Shown here piece by piece: positions 61,406-64,000 of a stretch of 64,000 bases of DNA. Source of the stretch: Sphingomonas nostoxanthinifaciens (GTDB lineage Bacteria > Pseudomonadota > Alphaproteobacteria > Sphingomonadales > Sphingomonadaceae); NCBI RefSeq assembly GCF_019930585.1, contig NZ_CP082839.1, positions 1,116,001 through 1,180,000 of the forward strand, written 5' to 3'. The position numbers and the translations under genes are program-made. How positions within the stretch are numbered: position 1 is the stretch's first letter; each line of letters opens with the position of its first letter. The notes beneath the pieces were generated by a model, which was not told the origin of the DNA, made no database searches, and was given only the letters and a program-made list of their open reading frames with translations.

Positions 61406-61969
61406 CTAAGCCGTCCGATCGCGGCCCGACGAGGGACGCTCTCCAAGCTGTTTGGCCATCAGAATGAGCTTGAGCGACGACCCGTCAGGTAATGGATGAC
61501 GATAGGGCTGCACATAATCATAGCCATGGATTGCATAGAACGGCACCGCTGGCAGCGTGGACGTAAGCTCTACCCGCGCGAACCCCATGCCATGGGCCGC
61601 CGTCTCGCTGGTCCTGAGAAGGAGCGTGCCGATACCATTCCGGATAAACGCCGGATCGACGTAGAAGGCGCGGATCCGGGCGGCATCTCGCGACGGATCA
61701 AGACGATCGCCGGCGGGGTCGTCAGGGCCGTGTGCGCCGGCGATCGTTTTGCGAAAGCTCCAGCCTCCGGCACCGACGACGACACCGTTGATCTCGACCA
61801 CGAAATAGCTTCGGTCTATAATGAGCTGCCAGTCTACACCATAAGCGTGCCTGATTGCCGTTTCGATGGTTGCATCGTCATATGCGCCGCTGTGTAGAGC
61901 GCGGATCGAGCGGCCGGTCAGGGCATTGACGCTGGCAACGTCGTCCTGCGTTGCAATTCGTACGATCAC
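61406..61969 (-). CDS. GNAT acetyltransferase (intact)
   Basis: A 187-residue GNAT: MIVRIATQDDVASVNALTGR, VVEINGVVVGAGGWSFRKTI, the acetyl-CoA loop region IRAFYVDPAFIRNGIGTLLL RTSE, and FYAIHGYDYVQPYRHPLPDG. The usual Q/RxxGxG/A loop appears as RNGIGT. In contrast to the three GNATs at 42-48 kb it is unbroken. Substrate unknown. It lies 6 bp upstream of the broken LysR gene in the same direction. Confidence 0.88.
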   Translation of the reverse strand: MIVRIATQDDVASVNALTGRSIRALHSGAYDDATIETAIRHAYGVDWQLIIDRSYFVVEINGVVVGAGGWSFRKTIAGAHGPDDPAGDRLDPSRDAARIRAFYVDPAFIRNGIGTLLLRTSETAAHGMGFARVELTSTLPAVPFYAIHGYDYVQPYRHPLPDGSSLKLILMAKQLGERPSSGRDRTA

Positions 61970-61998
61970 GATCCTTCTCCGTCACCGGCTTTCGCCAA

Positions 61999-62364
61999 TC
62001 AATTCACGGTTCGCATAGGTTGCAAGACGGCCTCAGCCAGAGACGCCGCGCGCAACGGGCCGGCCTTATCGCGATAGTCTGGATCCTGGACCATGTCGTC
62101 GAAGGCCCGTCGGCTCGGATAGCGGACCAGCGCCATGGCATCCCAGGCCTGTCCCGACTCCGCTGAAAGCGCGGGCAGCCCATCGCCGACATAGACGATC
62201 TCTCCCCCGTAGCGGGCCACCAGCGGTCCCGCTGCCGCAAGATAATCGGCATAACGCTCCCGCCCACCGTCCGGCGCGAAGCGAAGCAGGTTGAGCATGA
62301 CGACTGACTGGCCATCGTCGTCGTTCAAAAAGTTTTGGTAAGCGGATTCGATGAGCGTCAGCAT
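61999..62364 (-). CDS. DUF1330 protein
   Basis: A 121-residue protein: MLTLIESAYQNFLNDDDGQS, VVMLNLLRFAPDGGRERYAD YLAAAGPLVARYGGEIVYVG and SRRAFDDMVQDPDYRDKAGP. This is the dimeric alpha/beta-barrel DUF1330 fold. ATG 62364 has the family start; a longer frame reaches 62406. Function unknown; it is next to an alpha/beta hydrolase. Confidence 0.87.
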   Translation of the reverse strand: MLTLIESAYQNFLNDDDGQSVVMLNLLRFAPDGGRERYADYLAAAGPLVARYGGEIVYVGDGLPALSAESGQAWDAMALVRYPSRRAFDDMVQDPDYRDKAGPLRAASLAEAVLQPMRTVN

Positions 62365-62410
62365 GCAATCGCTTTCTGCTAGGTGAAGGGTATCCGGTCT
62401 GGTCAAGCGC

Positions 62411-63373
62411 CTAGATGCCGTTCGAACCGGCGGTCGAAGCCAGGAAGTCCAGCAAAGTCGCGTTCACGGCGTCCGCGGTTTCAAGCTGGGGCCAGTGGCC
62501 TGCTTCCTCGATCGTCATGGAGCCGCGCAGGTTGGGCAGGGCAGCCTGTAGAGATGCGTCGTCGGGCCTAGTGACGCGGTTCAATCCGTCGCGACCGCCG
62601 GTCAGGAAGAAGGACGGTTGGGCGACGACCGCGCCCGCATAAGCGCGTGAGGCAAGCTCGAAGAACGGATCGATCGCGCGATAATAGCTCAACGCGCCAC
62701 GGAAGCCGGTGCGCGAGAAGCTCGCCACGGCGGCATCGACATAGGCGAGATCGATCGTGCGGATCGGTGCCGGGGCGGGGCGCAACAGCCCGCGCGACGG
62801 GTCGAACGGATCCCAGCGGGTGTCCGCGGGTGCCTCACCCGACGTCCAGTAATAGGCGCCCGGTATCGTGTCCGCCGCATCCGCCCAGGCGCTCTCCGCC
62901 TCGGTGCGCATCTGTGAGAACATGTAGAAGTCATCGGCGCCGCTGGCGCGAAGCCGATCCAGGAAGCTGGGGCCGCCTAGCGCTCGGAACGGCACGCTGA
63001 TGCCGAACACGGCGGTGAAGCGATCGGGCCGCATCATGGCAGCGCTCCACGCGGCGTTGGCGCCGAAATCATGGCCGACCAAGACGGCCGACGCGATGGT
63101 GAAATGGTCGAGGATTGCGACCAGATCGCCGACGCAGTGGAATGGCGTGTAGGCATCGGCCAAATGCGGCACATCGCTTTCGCCATAACCGCGCATGTCG
63201 AACGCGAACGCACGTCGACCAGATGCCGCGACCGCCGCCATTTGCGAACGCCAGCAAGACCAGATCGCTGGGAATCCATGGCAGAATAGAACGGCCGGCC
63301 CGGTCCCCTGTTCGACGACATGCAAGCCGATGCCTGCGGCGTCAATCCGATGATGCAGTACGTCCGTATCCAT
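62411..63373 (-). CDS. Alpha/beta hydrolase (epoxide hydrolase-like)
   Basis: A 320-residue protein: GPAVLFCHGFPAIWSCWRSQ (oxyanion HGFP), nucleophile Asp in AVLVGHDFGANAAWSAAMMR (GHDFG), a cap domain (about 135-230) with two candidate Tyr, and the His in IEEAGHWPQLETADAVN. The Asp nucleophile and HGxP fit the epoxide hydrolase/haloalkane dehalogenase branch. It is divergent from the TetR gene at 63431, with the operator between them, so it is the likely target. Confidence 0.9.
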   Translation of the reverse strand: MDTDVLHHRIDAAGIGLHVVEQGTGPAVLFCHGFPAIWSCWRSQMAAVAASGRRAFAFDMRGYGESDVPHLADAYTPFHCVGDLVAILDHFTIASAVLVGHDFGANAAWSAAMMRPDRFTAVFGISVPFRALGGPSFLDRLRASGADDFYMFSQMRTEAESAWADAADTIPGAYYWTSGEAPADTRWDPFDPSRGLLRPAPAPIRTIDLAYVDAAVASFSRTGFRGALSYYRAIDPFFELASRAYAGAVVAQPSFFLTGGRDGLNRVTRPDDASLQAALPNLRGSMTIEEAGHWPQLETADAVNATLLDFLASTAGSNGI

Positions 63374-63382
63374 TCCGCCTGG

Positions 63383-63420
63383 TAATACGCGTGTATTGAC
63401 GGGTCAATACGCTTGCATTA
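63383..63420. promoter_or_regulatory. TetR-type palindromic operator
   Basis: TAATACGCGTGTATTGAC (63383-63400), GG, then GTCAATACGCTTGCATTA (63403-63420), whose complement is TAATGCAAGCGTATTGAC. The arms match at most positions, including both outer TAAT and inner GTATTGAC. It sits between the divergent hydrolase and TetR genes and overlaps where their promoters must be. Confidence 0.8.
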
Positions 63421-63430
63421 CTAGGAGGCC

Positions 63431-64000
63431 ATGACAACGGACCAGCGGCAGGCACTGCTCGACGCAGGCGTGAAAGTGGTCCACGCGCGGGGCTTAGGCG
63501 CAACCGGTGTCCGTGATATCTCTGCCGTCGCGAATGTTCCGCCGGGCTCGTTTACCAACCATTTCCGATCCAAGGAGGTTTTCGGGCTCTTGGTTCTGGA
63601 TCAATATGCCGAGCGCATCGATGCAATGATGCAGGCGACCCTTGGGGATGTCACGCGTCCGCCTGCCGCACGGCTTGAAAGTTATTTTGCCAGGATTTCG
63701 GACTCCGCGGCCGAGGCGCAGTGGCAGCGTGGATGCTTGGTGGTCGACCTGGCTGGCGAAGTCGCCGCGCATGGCGATGCGGTGCGTGAGCGGATGTGCA
63801 CGGTGCTGGCCCGGCAATCGACTCGCTTCGAAGAGGTCGTCCGTCTGCTCGTGCACGACGAGGATGAGGCTGCCGACCTCGGCGCCTTCCTACTTGCCGC
63901 CTGGCAGGGGACGCTGCTCCGGATGAAGGTAGAGCGGGGTCCGCGGGCGCTCGACGGCTTTCGCCGAACGCTCGCCGCGCTGCTCCCTCGCATCGGTGCG
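63431..64000 (+). CDS. TetR-family regulator, C-terminus cut by window edge
   Basis: From ATG 63431 (AGGAGG upstream) the frame is open to the edge (190 residues). The HTH reads QALLDAGVKVVHARGLGATG VRDISAVANVPPGSFTNHFR SKEVFGLLVLDQY, typical of TetR (YNHFxSKE). The ligand-binding domain (RPPAARLESYFARISDSAAE, QRGCLVVDLAGEVAAHGDAV) resembles the TetR_C group of NemR/AcuR-like regulators. It probably represses itself and the hydrolase through the palindrome upstream. Confidence 0.92.
   Translation, partial: MTTDQRQALLDAGVKVVHARGLGATGVRDISAVANVPPGSFTNHFRSKEVFGLLVLDQYAERIDAMMQATLGDVTRPPAARLESYFARISDSAAEAQWQRGCLVVDLAGEVAAHGDAVRERMCTVLARQSTRFEEVVRLLVHDEDEAADLGAFLLAAWQGTLLRMKVERGPRALDGFRRTLAALLPRIGA

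Noticed and set aside
1..64000. tRNA, rRNA or CRISPR array
   Set aside because: No tRNA-like cloverleaf, rRNA segment or regularly spaced direct repeats were found by reading; a dedicated search program could still find a divergent tRNA.

Overview
The window looks like accessory-rich chromosome of a sphingomonad-type alphaproteobacterium. It is high-GC and carries a FecI/FecR/TonB-receptor triad, a Ku plus PE-LIG-POL LigD end-joining pair, DUF3606 and DUF4142 stress proteins, a LOV hybrid histidine kinase, a DUF3489-DUF2924-serine recombinase module, and a promoter-like GGAAC-N17-aGTT site of the EcfG general-stress type. The assignment rests on gene content and protein style only; no rRNA, tRNA or CRISPR array was seen.

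Layout. 0-2.4 kb: an edge-cut Crp/Fnr regulator and small exported proteins. 2.5-5.3 kb: an IS6-family element inside a broken IS5-family element, a Nudix gene and a second, dead IS6-family copy. 5.3-9.6 kb: a conserved maintenance block (TrxC, AlkB-like dioxygenase, esterase, GST, S21, exonuclease III). 9.6-17.7 kb: DNA end joining and stress functions (LigD, Ku, GNAT protein, a 24-residue ORF followed by hairpins, DUF3606, exported SDR, DUF4142, HAD phosphatase). 17.7-26.5 kb: a gene-poor decayed stretch with small ORFs, a lambda-type portal fragment, a truncated CtaG/cytochrome c pair and two IS6-family remnants. 26.7-30.6 kb: the FecI-FecR-TonB receptor operon. 30.6-37.6 kb: envelope and stress proteins (lipoprotein, beta-barrel, PepSY-like, YflT-like, CsbD) and two frameshifted enzyme genes. 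37.9-41.1 kb: a complete IS21 element with a 7-bp target duplication inside a phosphotransferase gene. 41.1-48.4 kb: a run of small enzyme and regulator genes (cysteine hydrolases, GNATs, TrmB, RidA-like, MFS, WYL regulator, TfoX, VOC) with a short intergenic repeat at four junctions and several broken genes. 48.5-51.7 kb: a LOV hybrid kinase facing a stand-alone receiver protein. 52.1-54.7 kb: the recombinase module. 55.1-58.6 kb: a LysR gene cut by an IS6-family fragment, then an AT-rich gap. 59.6-64 kb: SDR, LysR, GNAT, DUF1330, alpha/beta hydrolase and an edge-cut TetR with a clear operator.

Together: the conserved blocks (5.3-17.7, 26.7-33.6, 48.5-51.7 and 59.6-64 kb) are separated by stretches where IS activity, truncation and single-base frameshifts dominate. 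One IS6-family group has left eight copies or pieces. No single previously undescribed system is proven. The most unusual items are the 24-residue ORF with three hairpins, the repeat-linked 41-48 kb array with three broken acetyltransferases, the mosaic IS copy, and the LigD split at a nine-C tract. Several frameshifts lie at homopolymers, so assembly error must be excluded before they are called pseudogenes.
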